Source: Planctomycetales bacterium
GTDB lineage: Bacteria > Planctomycetota > Planctomycetia > Pirellulales > Pirellulaceae
Direction of reading: 5' to 3'
Assembly (NCBI GenBank): GCA_020427005.1
Contig: JAGQOY010000022.1
Coordinates: 1 to 55,339 of the forward strand
DNA length: 55,339 bases
This document shows positions 42,373 through 50,989 of the stretch, piece by piece (position 1 is the first letter of the stretch; each line of letters starts with the position of its first letter). Both the position numbers and the translations under genes were made by a program. Under the pieces are notes generated by a model that was given only the letters and a program-made list of their open reading frames with translations, made no database searches and was not told the origin of the DNA.

Positions 42373-43926
42373 CTACTTTGTCGAGTCAATGGGAAAAAAC
42401 GCAGTAGGTTCAGATGGAGGGAAAATTTTCAAATTCGGAAAAACTAACGGTTGGCTACGTTTTGAGTACAAATGTCGAGCTGTCGCTTGATCGGTTGTCA
42501 TTTGTCCATTTCGCCCAACCCATTCACGCTCACCACAACCACTCAGTACGATACATCCCTGTGTCGTGTTGTTGATGGCCCACGCGATAGCTGCCTCGCG
42601 ATCTCCAATCACCTGCACTCGACCAGGTGCAGCGAACCCTCCCAGCACGTCCATGGCTAAGCGCTGCAGAGCCTCTGCACCCACCGTTGCACCACTGAGC
42701 ACCACTTGCGAGGCCCCTTTCTGTAGCACCTCTCCTAAGCGCGTGCGAGTGGCATCGTTTAATTCCGAACTAACATCGCAAACGACAGTAGTTGCACCCA
42801 AACCATGAGTTCGCATGGCATGCATTGCGGCGGCCAGCCTGTCCGGAGTTTGCCCGCGATCAATAAATAAGGGAACATCTACCGCTTGGTGAACTCGTTC
42901 CATACGTCCTGGAATCGTCCTAAGGGCTTCAGCTCCCGCGATCGCATCTGCAACGGAGAGATCAAACATCCAGGCCAGCGCCACACTTGCTAAAGCAGCA
43001 CGAGCCACGTGATCGCCCGGAATGTCCAAAGTCATGGGCATCAGCAAATAACCAGCCGAAACCAGAACTTGCTGTTGCCCTCCAGCCCGGCCCAACCGTT
43101 TGCCACGAACATGCTCGGCGGCATCAAGGCCATAGCTAACTGCAGGAATGCGACCGCGTTCCACCCAGCGGCTGACTGCGGCATCATCTGCATTGTATAA
43201 CAGCACACCATGATCCTTGAGCTGCTTAGTAGCTGAGGTTAGCAACTCCGTCAGCCGTCTCGATGTTGCACCACCTCGAACTTGGTTAGGACGCAGTCCA
43301 CAAACTACGAGAACATCGAATTCAATGCCCTGAGTAGATCGATTCTTGAGCATGGATTCGGTTAATTCAATGACCAATGCCGGGGCCTCGGCGCGCAAAG
43401 ATTTTTTCATCCAGCTAGCTAGCTGCCCAGCAGAAGGGGGGCGATTGTTCGTCCGATCGCACTCAATCGAATCACTTGATCCAAGGGACGTGTAGTAAGC
43501 AACGCTGCCACCCAGGCGTTTCAGTACGCTGGATATAAACAAACTAGTTGTCGTTTTCCCGTTGGTCCCAATCACGCCAATTGTCAGCACGCGTTGGCTT
43601 GGCCCTCCCGCCAGCTGCTGACTAAGTATTGCGAAAGCTTCGTTAGAGTCTTCTACGAGACACTGTGGAATGTTCACCGGGAGTAAGCGTTCTGCGACTA
43701 CTGCAGTAGCACCTCGCCGCACAGCTTCGTCAATCTGTTCATGTTCATCACTGGCAGCAGAAACCCGGGGTACAAACACATCACCCGGCGAACAACGAGC
43801 GGCAACATCGACACACCTGCTTGCAAGTATGTCTTCCGCCCCCACAAAAACAGCCTCCCGGAGCGTTTTTCGCAAGCTGACGACTTGGGACGATTTCGAA
43901 CCTTCGCCATTTTTAGACGCTGACAT
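42373..43926 (-). CDS. Divergent Mur-ligase family protein (MurE-like)
   Basis: The ATG at 43926 is preferred because AAGGAGG stands six bases ahead; 517 residues. The three-domain Mur ligase plan is visible: an N-terminal substrate-binding part (GDVFVPRVSAASDEHEQIDEA; RRGATAVVAERLL), the ATP-binding loop VIGTNGKTTTS (120-126), and a C-terminal part with IPGRMERVHQAVDVPLFIDR and TVVCDVSSELNDATRTR. Key features of true MurE are missing: SSHAL reads TESML, the DH(L)DFH region reads CGLRPNQVRGG, and no DNPR motif is present. It may therefore ligate something else or have lost activity; a standard MurE is presumably encoded elsewhere. The following terminator and small ORF belong to the same transcript. 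Confidence 0.8.
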   Translation of the reverse strand: MSASKNGEGSKSSQVVSLRKTLREAVFVGAEDILASRCVDVAARCSPGDVFVPRVSAASDEHEQIDEAVRRGATAVVAERLLPVNIPQCLVEDSNEAFAILSQQLAGGPSQRVLTIGVIGTNGKTTTSLFISSVLKRLGGSVAYYTSLGSSDSIECDRTNNRPPSAGQLASWMKKSLRAEAPALVIELTESMLKNRSTQGIEFDVLVVCGLRPNQVRGGATSRRLTELLTSATKQLKDHGVLLYNADDAAVSRWVERGRIPAVSYGLDAAEHVRGKRLGRAGGQQQVLVSAGYLLMPMTLDIPGDHVARAALASVALAWMFDLSVADAIAGAEALRTIPGRMERVHQAVDVPLFIDRGQTPDRLAAAMHAMRTHGLGATTVVCDVSSELNDATRTRLGEVLQKGASQVVLSGATVGAEALQRLAMDVLGGFAAPGRVQVIGDREAAIAWAINNTTQGCIVLSGCGEREWVGRNGQMTTDQATARHLYSKRSQPLVFPNLKIFPPSEPTAFFPIDSTK

Positions 43927-44577
43927 CACCGGCCTCCTTGCCTGGCTAAGAGTCATTTTTCAAAACATTTTATTGGTAATTGGAGTTCTTCCATCTATCT
44001 CGTGATGCTGGAGAGTTCAACCACTGTATTCCGTGGCTGACTTGCAAACACCCGAAATCCCTGGACGTAGGTCACCAGGTATTGAGTCATGCCAAGAAAA
44101 ACTTCACACCCCCTTTTTGATGAGTACGTAATTAGACACAAAGCATTACAAACCCCGTCCAATTAGGCCGGCCATCTCTGACAAGTCTAGTCAATCCGAT
44201 AAATCCATCCGCAAGATATTTCACAATCTAGCTTCCATATCTAGAATTGCGATTCCGCACTTGGCAAAGCTGGATGGCGGACTTACGCGACCAATCGAGA
44301 TCTGCACGACCGGCAATAGCGTGGCCTGGGGGACCTAAAACAGTCAAGACGAAAAACGTGAACTTATGATGGTTCCCTCAAATTGCCGGTCAAAACATGT
44401 GTGCCAATCCCCTACATTGCCCATTCCATAATTGCTAGCAATTCAAACTGCACTTAATCTATTAAAAACGAAATAGCTTCATACGAATTGCCAAAGACCC
44501 CAGGTGGGACTTCCTGCTGAGGGATTGTCCCCTGTTCATACAAAGACTGATAATTTTGACTTTTTTGATGAGTGAAA
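43927..44577. promoter_or_regulatory. Divergent promoter region of Mur ligase and HTH-EIIA genes
   Basis: A 650-base spacer between outward-reading genes. No repeat, hairpin, sigma-54-type -24/-12 pair or gene was recognised. Confidence 0.4.
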
Positions 44578-45309
44578 ATGGGCATGGCCTCTAGTGATTT
44601 AGATGTTGACGAGTTGGCGGCATTCTTGCATTTGACGCCACAACAAGTGCAGAGACTGGCTGACCGCGGGCAGCTTCCGGGAAGAAGAATCAGCGGCAGC
44701 TGGAGATTCGCCGAGGCCGAAGTACACACATGGCTCGAAAATCAAATTGGATCCAGTAGCGATGCCCAAGAGCTTAACCAGGTGCAGCGAGTTGTAGACC
44801 GCTGGAGCGAACGACGTAGCGATTCGGTCTGCCTATCTAGCCTACTTCCGATTGAGGCAATTGAGATACCACTAGCGGCTCGCACTAGAGGAAGCGTTAT
44901 TCGACGGATGTGTGAGTTGGCCGAAAGCACGGGCTTGCTCTGGGATGCAACTCGAATGGCAGAAGCCGTACAATCGCGGGAAGAACTTCATCCCACTGCC
45001 CTGGATAACGGTGTGGCCCTGCTTCACCCTCGACGCCCGCAGAGTTCAATACTAGCCGAACCGTTACTTGGGCTAGGGATTTCTTTGCAACCATTGCCGT
45101 TTGGGAACCGGAGTGGTCATTTGACCGATGTATTCTTTTTGATTTGTTCCACGGACGACCGAATCCATCTACAAGTCCTTGCAAAACTCTCGCGTCTACT
45201 TGCCACACCTGATTTTTTGAAGCAATTGCGAGCCTGCATGCACAGTTCGGAAGCACATGCTCTTGTGCAGCATTATGAAGCCGCGATCGACGATCAACTT
45301 GCGACTTGA
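44578..45309 (+). CDS. Helix-turn-helix/PTS EIIA (PtsN-like) fusion
   Basis: The ATG at 44578 is chosen (GTG 44572 lies just before it); 243 residues. Residues 11-54 are an excisionase-type winged helix (ELAAFLHLTPQQVQRLADRG; LPGRRISGSWRFAEAEVHTWLE). Residues 95-240 are a PTS EIIA domain of the fructose/nitrogen type: AARTRGSVIRRMCELAESTG, AVQSREELHPTAL, and DNGVALLHPRRP, whose His (H150) is at the phosphorylation site. A DNA-binding domain joined to EIIA suggests that phosphorylation state controls a promoter. Similar fusions occur in Planctomycetes and Chlamydiae, from memory. The next gene overlaps its stop. Confidence 0.85.
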   Translation: MGMASSDLDVDELAAFLHLTPQQVQRLADRGQLPGRRISGSWRFAEAEVHTWLENQIGSSSDAQELNQVQRVVDRWSERRSDSVCLSSLLPIEAIEIPLAARTRGSVIRRMCELAESTGLLWDATRMAEAVQSREELHPTALDNGVALLHPRRPQSSILAEPLLGLGISLQPLPFGNRSGHLTDVFFLICSTDDRIHLQVLAKLSRLLATPDFLKQLRACMHSSEAHALVQHYEAAIDDQLAT

Positions 45310-45311
45310 CT

Positions 45312-46097
45312 ATGCATCCGAAGTACACTCCTTGGGTCTGGGTCGGCTCGCGACAACGCGGCTTAGAGTGGCTTTCAATGCGGATGCTGTCGATTTGTGA
45401 GGACAAACAGAGACTGAAATTCAATAAGAATTCTCTAAGCCTCGGCGTTTTAAGTGAAATCGCGAACGCCGGCTGTAGCCGTTTAATCATCGCCTGCGAA
45501 AATCGATTGGACATTCCCCGAGAACTCGGTAGGTGGTGGCGGACGGAGGGAAGTGAAATCCCCATCGCTCTTGCGTGCGATGACTGGTGGCAAGGCGCTC
45601 GTCGTACAGGCTGGAAGTCGCCTGAAATTCCAGCCTGGTCTTGGAGCCTTTGGTGGGAAGAATGGTTACCTTGGCTAGCCGGACCGTCGACGGGAAACCA
45701 ATACGGAGGATTACAGCAGGCTGCGCTTCCCGGACTTGTGTTGAGCAAATGTTTCAATTCCGGGAGTGCATGGTGTCAATTAGCGCAAACACTGGGACGC
45801 GAATGCAGGTTCTGCAAAGACCTAGACGACTGGTTTTCTCAATCAACAAGTGATGTGGAATGGTTGCTGATCGATGACACAGGTTCCGATTCTGATGCGG
45901 ACACCCTGGTGGCAGAACTAGAACACGCTCGTGCAGTTTTTCCGACCGTTCCCATTGCAGTTGCTTTTGGATTTGTACGATACGACATTTGGCAGCGTTG
46001 CCGCCAAGCTGGCGCTTCTGAAATTCTTTCCAAAACAGGCTCAATGTGCGGTCTCGCCCACTGGTTAGATAGTTTGCGAACGGCCCCTCGTACTTAA
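45312..46097 (+). CDS. Trp-rich protein with receiver-like C-terminus, coupled to HTH-EIIA
   Basis: The frame opens at a TTG (45306) overlapping the previous stop codon, and the ATG at 45312 leaves 261 residues; either way the gene is translationally coupled to the HTH-EIIA gene. It has an unusual number of Trp (about 20), clustered in PAWSWSLWWEEWLPWLAG and DDWWQGARRTGW. The last 80 residues (VEWLLIDDTGSDSDADTL, VPIAVAFGFVRYDIW, ASEILSKTGS) have the strand-loop pattern of a response-regulator receiver, with possible acidic residues and a Lys, but the fit is loose. An earlier block (RLIIACENRLDIPRELG) may be a second alpha/beta domain. No family is recognised. The tight coupling predicts a joint role with EIIA. 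Confidence 0.75.
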   Translation: MHPKYTPWVWVGSRQRGLEWLSMRMLSICEDKQRLKFNKNSLSLGVLSEIANAGCSRLIIACENRLDIPRELGRWWRTEGSEIPIALACDDWWQGARRTGWKSPEIPAWSWSLWWEEWLPWLAGPSTGNQYGGLQQAALPGLVLSKCFNSGSAWCQLAQTLGRECRFCKDLDDWFSQSTSDVEWLLIDDTGSDSDADTLVAELEHARAVFPTVPIAVAFGFVRYDIWQRCRQAGASEILSKTGSMCGLAHWLDSLRTAPRT

Positions 46098-46113
46098 ACA
46101 GATTCCGCAATAG

Positions 46114-46824
46114 TTATGTCGTTGACTTGAGTTTCTCTTCAGCTGCGCTCGCCCGCAAGTAGTTGGCCTGGACGTTGGCAGCCGTTTCCCCCCCTGACAC
46201 TTTCCACTGCTTGATTCCAACCTCCAATACGTCTTCGGCCCGAGGATCCCAAAAGGCGTTTGCAGGCGTTATCGTATGACCAGCTGACATAGGATACGTT
46301 CTCAGCCCGGGACCGGAGACGGCAATTCGACTTCCCCAATCACCCTTCGGAATAAGATCCCCGGATTGCCATAATTTCGCATCACAGACTTGAGGGGTAA
46401 AAACGCACTCACCTAAGCCTATTTCATCAACCACTTTCCAGGCAGCGGTGAATACTTGGCCACGATAGGCATTGATGACCGGCATGATCAATGTCGGTAC
46501 CTGAGAGGGCTCATTAATGCAATCAAAACCCTGCAGACTGCGATGGGCAACGACCTCCAGTGTGTTAACAGGAACGACTGGGCGCTGCCACGCTAAGGCC
46601 AACATTTTGGCGGTCGTCAATCCCACCCGTATCCCTGTAAATGAGCCCGGTCCCGCCGTAACACAAATAAAATCTGGACGTTCAGGATTCAGCTGCTCAA
46701 TCGCCTGTGCCAATTCCTGAAGACTACCGGTATCTGGACGCAGTGCGATAATTGAGCTCTTGCTATCTTTTGAGAGCGCCACACTGCCTGAAGTACCAGA
46801 ACATTCGATTGCTAGTATTTCCAT
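46114..46824 (-). CDS. tsaB: tRNA threonylcarbamoyladenosine biosynthesis protein TsaB
   Basis: The ATG at 46824 (MEILAIECSGTSGSVAL) matches the family start; the frame is open to 46896 but the extra residues are not conserved. About 236 residues with an ASKHA fold: the phosphate-binding strand turn at the N-terminus and the hallmark VTAGPGSFTGIRVGLTTAKMLALA. TsaB partners TsaD and TsaE in making the t6A modification at position 37 of ANN-decoding tRNAs. TsaB acts as the dimerisation platform. It is convergent with the Trp-rich protein gene, with about 16 bases between the two stops. The length is normal. Confidence 0.95.
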   Translation of the reverse strand: MEILAIECSGTSGSVALSKDSKSSIIALRPDTGSLQELAQAIEQLNPERPDFICVTAGPGSFTGIRVGLTTAKMLALAWQRPVVPVNTLEVVAHRSLQGFDCINEPSQVPTLIMPVINAYRGQVFTAAWKVVDEIGLGECVFTPQVCDAKLWQSGDLIPKGDWGSRIAVSGPGLRTYPMSAGHTITPANAFWDPRAEDVLEVGIKQWKVSGGETAANVQANYLRASAAEEKLKSTT

Positions 46825-47210
46825 TAGGACTCTATGAGGTATCTGAAGTTTTAAACCAGCATTAATATCCGAAACCGCCCCCCAATAAGTAGTCACATTC
46901 CTTTTCAGGGAGTATCTTCGTAACCCTAAATACTCACGACGTAGAGACGAATTGAGGCCGGGAGCTTAGTTTTGCACTATATTCCATGTATAACAGTCGA
47001 AAACATAGAAATATCTTGTAGTCCGAACTTGTAATACTGCGGGGTGGAATACAAATTGAGCGTGTTTCGACACGCATAGCGGCCCCCCCCCTTGGAATTT
47101 TCCTCATGACCGGCTAGTTTCCGTAGCCATTAAAAGTAACGCCTCCATCGGCTGTACGATTCGACCATCAACCCCAACATTATATTCGAGCGTCCGTGCG
47201 GGAGTTCTCA
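46825..47210. promoter_or_regulatory. Divergent promoter region with UUCG hairpin and C9 tract
   Basis: GCGTGT-TTCG-ACACGC (47060-47075) is a six-base-pair stem with a TTCG loop, followed directly by a run of nine C (47083-47091). These lie about 120 bases before the first phosphoesterase gene. The tsaB promoter lies in the left part. Nothing else was recognised. Confidence 0.45.
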
Positions 47211-47969
47211 GTGCGTCAAGCCCTCATCAGTGACATTCATGGCAACTTAGAGGCCCTGCAAGCCGTCATGTCGGACATTCGCGAACAGGGGGTCGACCGA
47301 GTTGTATGTCTGGGAGACATTGTGGGTTATGGTCCTAATCCTTGCGAGTGCCTAGATATTGTGATGCAACATTGCCAACTGACCATTCTTGGCAATCACG
47401 ATCAGGCTGCATTATTTGATCCAGAGGGGTTTAACCCGATTGCGCTGCGGGCTATTTATTGGACCCGCGATGCATTGGATCATGCTCACGGCCCTGCCAA
47501 CGCAATAAATCGGAGATGGGATTTCCTAAGCGAACTCCCCAAGCAACATCGCGAACAAGACATCTTGTACGTCCATGGTTCCCCGCGCGACGCCACGAAC
47601 GAATATGTATTTCCTGAAAGCGTCTATGACCAGGCCCGAATGCGATTATTGTTTGAACGCGTACCACTTTATAGCTTCCAGGGGCACACGCACATGCCTG
47701 GGGTCTTCACCACCGACGGTGAATTCATAACACCCAGCGATTGTGATTATGAATTCGAATTGGGGCCGGAAAAGCTAATGATCAATGTAGGATCCGTTGG
47801 ACAGCCTCGAGACGAAGACAATCGCTCTTGCTATCTGATCTTAGATAGTTCGGCACAGTTGATCCAATTCCGGCGCATCAATTATGATTTTGAATCGACC
47901 ATTCGGAAGATCTATGCAATAACTGACTTGGACGATATGCTTGGCGACCGACTTCGAGCCGGCAGATAG
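47211..47969 (+). CDS. Metallophosphoesterase, copy 1 of a tandem pair
   Basis: The GTG at 47211 has GGAG at good distance, and the protein starts on the first beta strand (VRQALISDIHGNLEALQAV), so this start is preferred over GTG 47196; 252 residues. The calcineurin-like metal motifs are complete: SDIHGN, CLGDIVGYGP, LGNHDQAA, YVHGSPR and QGHTHMPG. The C-terminal INVGSVGQPRDEDNRSC segment is also typical of the YfcE-like phosphodiesterase group. It probably hydrolyses a phosphodiester or nucleotide in the cytoplasm; the substrate is unknown. A second homologous gene begins 120 bases after its stop. Confidence 0.92.
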   Translation: MRQALISDIHGNLEALQAVMSDIREQGVDRVVCLGDIVGYGPNPCECLDIVMQHCQLTILGNHDQAALFDPEGFNPIALRAIYWTRDALDHAHGPANAINRRWDFLSELPKQHREQDILYVHGSPRDATNEYVFPESVYDQARMRLLFERVPLYSFQGHTHMPGVFTTDGEFITPSDCDYEFELGPEKLMINVGSVGQPRDEDNRSCYLILDSSAQLIQFRRINYDFESTIRKIYAITDLDDMLGDRLRAGR

Positions 47970-48088
47970 GTTTCCAGGGCAGGGTAGGTCTTATTTTCGG
48001 GACGGCAACGCGGGTGCCGGTGATGGATACTTTGGGTGTCATCACCGATGGTTTGTAATGCTGGATAGACCCTCTAAGGATATGATTG

Positions 48089-48832
48089 GTGCGACGCGCA
48101 ATTGTCAGCGACATTCATGGGAATTTGGAGGCCCTTCAATCGGTCCTGCAGGATATTCGCGAGCAAGGTTGTGAACAGGTACTTTGTTTGGGTGACGTCG
48201 TTGGCTATGGCCCTTGTCCGAACCAATGCATCGACATTGCCAGTCAGTTTCAAATGTGCATTCTTGGCAACCATGACCTAGCCGCTCTTTTTGACCCTGA
48301 AGGCTTTAGCAATACCGCCGAACAGGCGATTCTCTGGACACGCCAGCAACTCGAAACCGGCGATTCCCCTGAGGCATGTCTGAAACGCCTGAGTTTCATT
48401 GCCCACATGACGCGGACAAAGCGCGACGGGGACACAATGTTCGTGCACGGTTCAGTCCGTAATCCTGTTAATGAATATGTGTTTCCGGAAGATGTATTCA
48501 ATCGTCGCAAAATGGAAAAGCTGTTCTCGATGATTCCCATGTCCTGTTTTCAAGGCCACACTCATGTACCAGGCATTTTTACGCTGGACGCGTTCATTCG
48601 TCCTGACGAAACGGATTTCAAATATCGGTTGGGCGAAGAAAAGGCCATGGTCAACGTCGGATCTGTAGGTCAGCCTCGGGATGGCGACTGGAGAAGCTGT
48701 TATGTAGTCTGGGAGGATCCATGGATCTACTTTCGTCGAGTTGAGTACAATATCGACGTAACAGTCCAACAGATCCATGCTATTTCGGATTTGGATCCTT
48801 ACCTCGGAGACCGGCTCCGCGAGGGAAAGTAA
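48089..48832 (+). CDS. Metallophosphoesterase, copy 2 of a tandem pair
   Basis: The GTG at 48089 has AAGGA nine bases ahead and aligns with the start of copy 1; 247 residues. Metal-binding motifs are complete (SDIHGNLEALQSV, CLGDVVGYGP, LGNHDLAA, FVHGSVRN, QGHTHVPG) and VNVGSVGQPRDGDWRSC is conserved. It aligns with copy 1 over the full length at something over half identity by eye, so it is an old tandem duplication. Differences cluster in the middle (residues 80-130) and in the cap region, where substrate choice is set. It may act on a different substrate or form a heterodimer with copy 1. Confidence 0.92.
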   Translation: MRRAIVSDIHGNLEALQSVLQDIREQGCEQVLCLGDVVGYGPCPNQCIDIASQFQMCILGNHDLAALFDPEGFSNTAEQAILWTRQQLETGDSPEACLKRLSFIAHMTRTKRDGDTMFVHGSVRNPVNEYVFPEDVFNRRKMEKLFSMIPMSCFQGHTHVPGIFTLDAFIRPDETDFKYRLGEEKAMVNVGSVGQPRDGDWRSCYVVWEDPWIYFRRVEYNIDVTVQQIHAISDLDPYLGDRLREGK

Positions 48833-49147
48833 ACTTGAGCAGCCGCGAACATGAAGTCCCGTTAGGAACACTCGACTCGCCCGGGAATGAAACGTTTACA
48901 CCTTGCTTTTCCCTGTTTCCACCCCTCCAAAGCCGCGTGAGCAATTGTTGATTTCAGTAATTCCCGAAACATATGTTTCGTAGTTGCGACGAGTCTACGA
49001 TTGGTTGAGAATAGAAAAGGTCATAATACAAGAGGAAGTCATACAAAAAAAATTGGGCAGTATTGGTAGCGCAAGAGATTGGGTATCGATCACAATTCTT
49101 AGACATGCCCAAGTCCGAATACGCCCCCATCCGAGGACCGCCATTAG
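48833..49147. other. Spacer between phosphoesterases and FHA gene
   Basis: No terminator of quality, repeat or gene was seen. An A-rich stretch near 49040-49060 may be a promoter for the FHA gene. Confidence 0.35.
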
Positions 49148-49840
49148 ATGCAGACCATAACTCTACGGGTAATTTCCGGTGCGGATCGCGGCAAAGTTTA
49201 TCGCGAATTGACGACCCCCATTACGATCGGCCGAGAGGAGGGAAATACTGTTCAGTTAAATGATGAACGCATCAGCCGTTATCACGTAAAGATTCAAGAA
49301 GACGATGGACGCTTGGTTATCACGGACCTGGACAGCACCAACGGCACTCGTATCAATGGTCATTCGTGTAGCTTAAAAATCCTGCGTTACGGAGACACTA
49401 TATCGATCGGCCGAAGCGTATTACTCGTGGGCACTCGCGAGCAAGTCGCGGAATGGTTTGCCGAGGATCACAATCTGTCCAGCAAAGACCGAGAGGACCT
49501 GCTCGCACGTTTGACAGACGATGATTCTAGTCAGATTTCCGAATCTAGTACGGGACTTTCTCTTCCCAAGCCGTCCAATTCACCAAGCGTGATTTCACAG
49601 ATTCCACGCGGATTATCTCCCGGACAAGCTGCCGAACTGAGAGAATTGCTTGATATGCTTCATATGGGAATTCGTTCGGTGATTGAGCACGCCGTGGTTA
49701 ATGAAAGCGAGGGCACAACCTCAATCGATGTTCGGGCTTGGCAATCGCTACTGATGACTCAAAGTGAAGTAGCCGAGATCATTCATGCCATAGAAAACCC
49801 TTCCAACTCGTTACTTCAAAACGAACCGGGGATGGACTAG
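49148..49840 (+). CDS. FHA-domain protein
   Basis: A 230-residue cytoplasmic protein. Residues 1-95 are a forkhead-associated domain: PITIGREEGNTVQLNDERIS, RYHVKI, and ITDLDSTNGTRINGH are the standard GR, SRxH and NGT elements that bind phospho-threonine. The remaining residues are acidic and disordered (SKDREDLLARLTDDDSSQIS), then a helical segment AAELRELLDMLHMGIRSVIEHAVV that could bind a partner. Such proteins read Ser/Thr kinase signals, so the two Hanks kinases in this window are plausible upstream partners, though not physically linked. Confidence 0.92.
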   Translation: MQTITLRVISGADRGKVYRELTTPITIGREEGNTVQLNDERISRYHVKIQEDDGRLVITDLDSTNGTRINGHSCSLKILRYGDTISIGRSVLLVGTREQVAEWFAEDHNLSSKDREDLLARLTDDDSSQISESSTGLSLPKPSNSPSVISQIPRGLSPGQAAELRELLDMLHMGIRSVIEHAVVNESEGTTSIDVRAWQSLLMTQSEVAEIIHAIENPSNSLLQNEPGMD

Positions 49841-49932
49841 CCCCATAGAAACTCAAGCAACTGCAGGCAAATACGAACGCTATCATGATATCCAAGTGAA
49901 TCTGGCAGTAAGGCAATGGGTACGCTAGAGAA

Positions 49933-50730
49933 TCAAGTGTTTCGGTTCACGAACCATTGGATACACCAGAGAACGAAGTATTGGATCACGTAAATACTCA
50001 GTGGGTGCTTGCCAATCCAACTTATCGATCGGATTTCTTGCGACGGATTTTTCTTGCCCCAATCAATGCACAGCACAACCACGGGCCCCCAGGCAAAGAC
50101 CAAACCGGTGTGACCTCCAATCCACCAGATTCCCAACAGGTAGAAAATTGTAACTGACAATGCCGTCCGAGTGCCAACTTGTTTTAGGATACACCCAACG
50201 GCGACAAATCCCATGACAACAGTCAACGGGTAGTCGAAAAGGGCAAAATCGTAAGGTGGCCTCTGATGCCAAACCGAGGTTGGATCTATCCAATAAAACA
50301 CAGGAGCCAATGCCGTCAGGGCAAACCAATTCTGTACACCACAATAGAATAGTAGCCAGTAAAGAGTGGCGCAAATCAACAAACTAGACAGAATTTCAAG
50401 CTGGTGGTAACGGCTAAAGTAACCAACGTTGATAACGAGAGCGGCGAGTATTAGATGTGTATAGCGACGTAAATTGAAACGCACTTGGTGCGCGAGAAAA
50501 TAACCCATCAGAATACAGAACAGCGGTAAGCAAAATCGCGTTACAAAGCGTATTGTGGTTACAGAAATTCGTATATCCGCAAAAATCCAGACTGCATGGT
50601 CCAGAATCATTAATATGATTGCCAAACCTCGCCATGTATCGAGACTACCTAATCGCTTAGTCACTGAAATAGCTGGCGACAAAGGCCTACTTGAAGCGTG
50701 TTTCTTTTTCCTATTCCGAGTGCGGCCCAA
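49933..50730 (-). CDS. TraX-like integral membrane protein
   Basis: The frame is open to 50805, but AGGAGGT (complement of 50738-50744) sits seven bases before a TTG at 50730, an excellent start signal; 265 residues. About nine or ten hydrophobic segments cover most of the protein. A conserved-looking opening (SLDTWRGLAIILMILDHAVWIFAD) and a closing SIYVIQYFVLWCIQWF resemble the TraX / acyltransferase-3-like group, some of which acetylate pilin or glycans. The histidine in DHAVW fits a catalytic role. The function is inferred only. It is convergent with the FHA gene. Confidence 0.75.
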   Translation of the reverse strand: MGRTRNRKKKHASSRPLSPAISVTKRLGSLDTWRGLAIILMILDHAVWIFADIRISVTTIRFVTRFCLPLFCILMGYFLAHQVRFNLRRYTHLILAALVINVGYFSRYHQLEILSSLLICATLYWLLFYCGVQNWFALTALAPVFYWIDPTSVWHQRPPYDFALFDYPLTVVMGFVAVGCILKQVGTRTALSVTIFYLLGIWWIGGHTGLVFAWGPVVVLCIDWGKKNPSQEIRSISWIGKHPLSIYVIQYFVLWCIQWFVNRNT

Positions 50731-50989
50731 ATTGATGACCTCCTGAGCAATTCCTATCTTCAAAAAAATTTGACCGATCCAGGCCCGCTTGCATGTTTTG
50801 GTCAAACGCTTACGTTTGAAGAGAATCTAGGAATCGGTAAATCGCCCGTACAAACTCATGCTTCGCGTAAGCCGACAACAACGAGTAGGATCGCGTTTGT
50901 TTTTTTCCGTTTTCAAGTAAGCCTACCTGCTGATTACATGCTTTACAGGGCTCTGCAGGCAGCATTCACTCATGCGACAAGGAAAAATC

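Noticed and set aside
45754..46110. 118-residue minus-strand frame opposite the Trp-rich protein
   Set aside because: It is a shadow of the coupled plus-strand gene and overlaps its full C-terminus without any motif.
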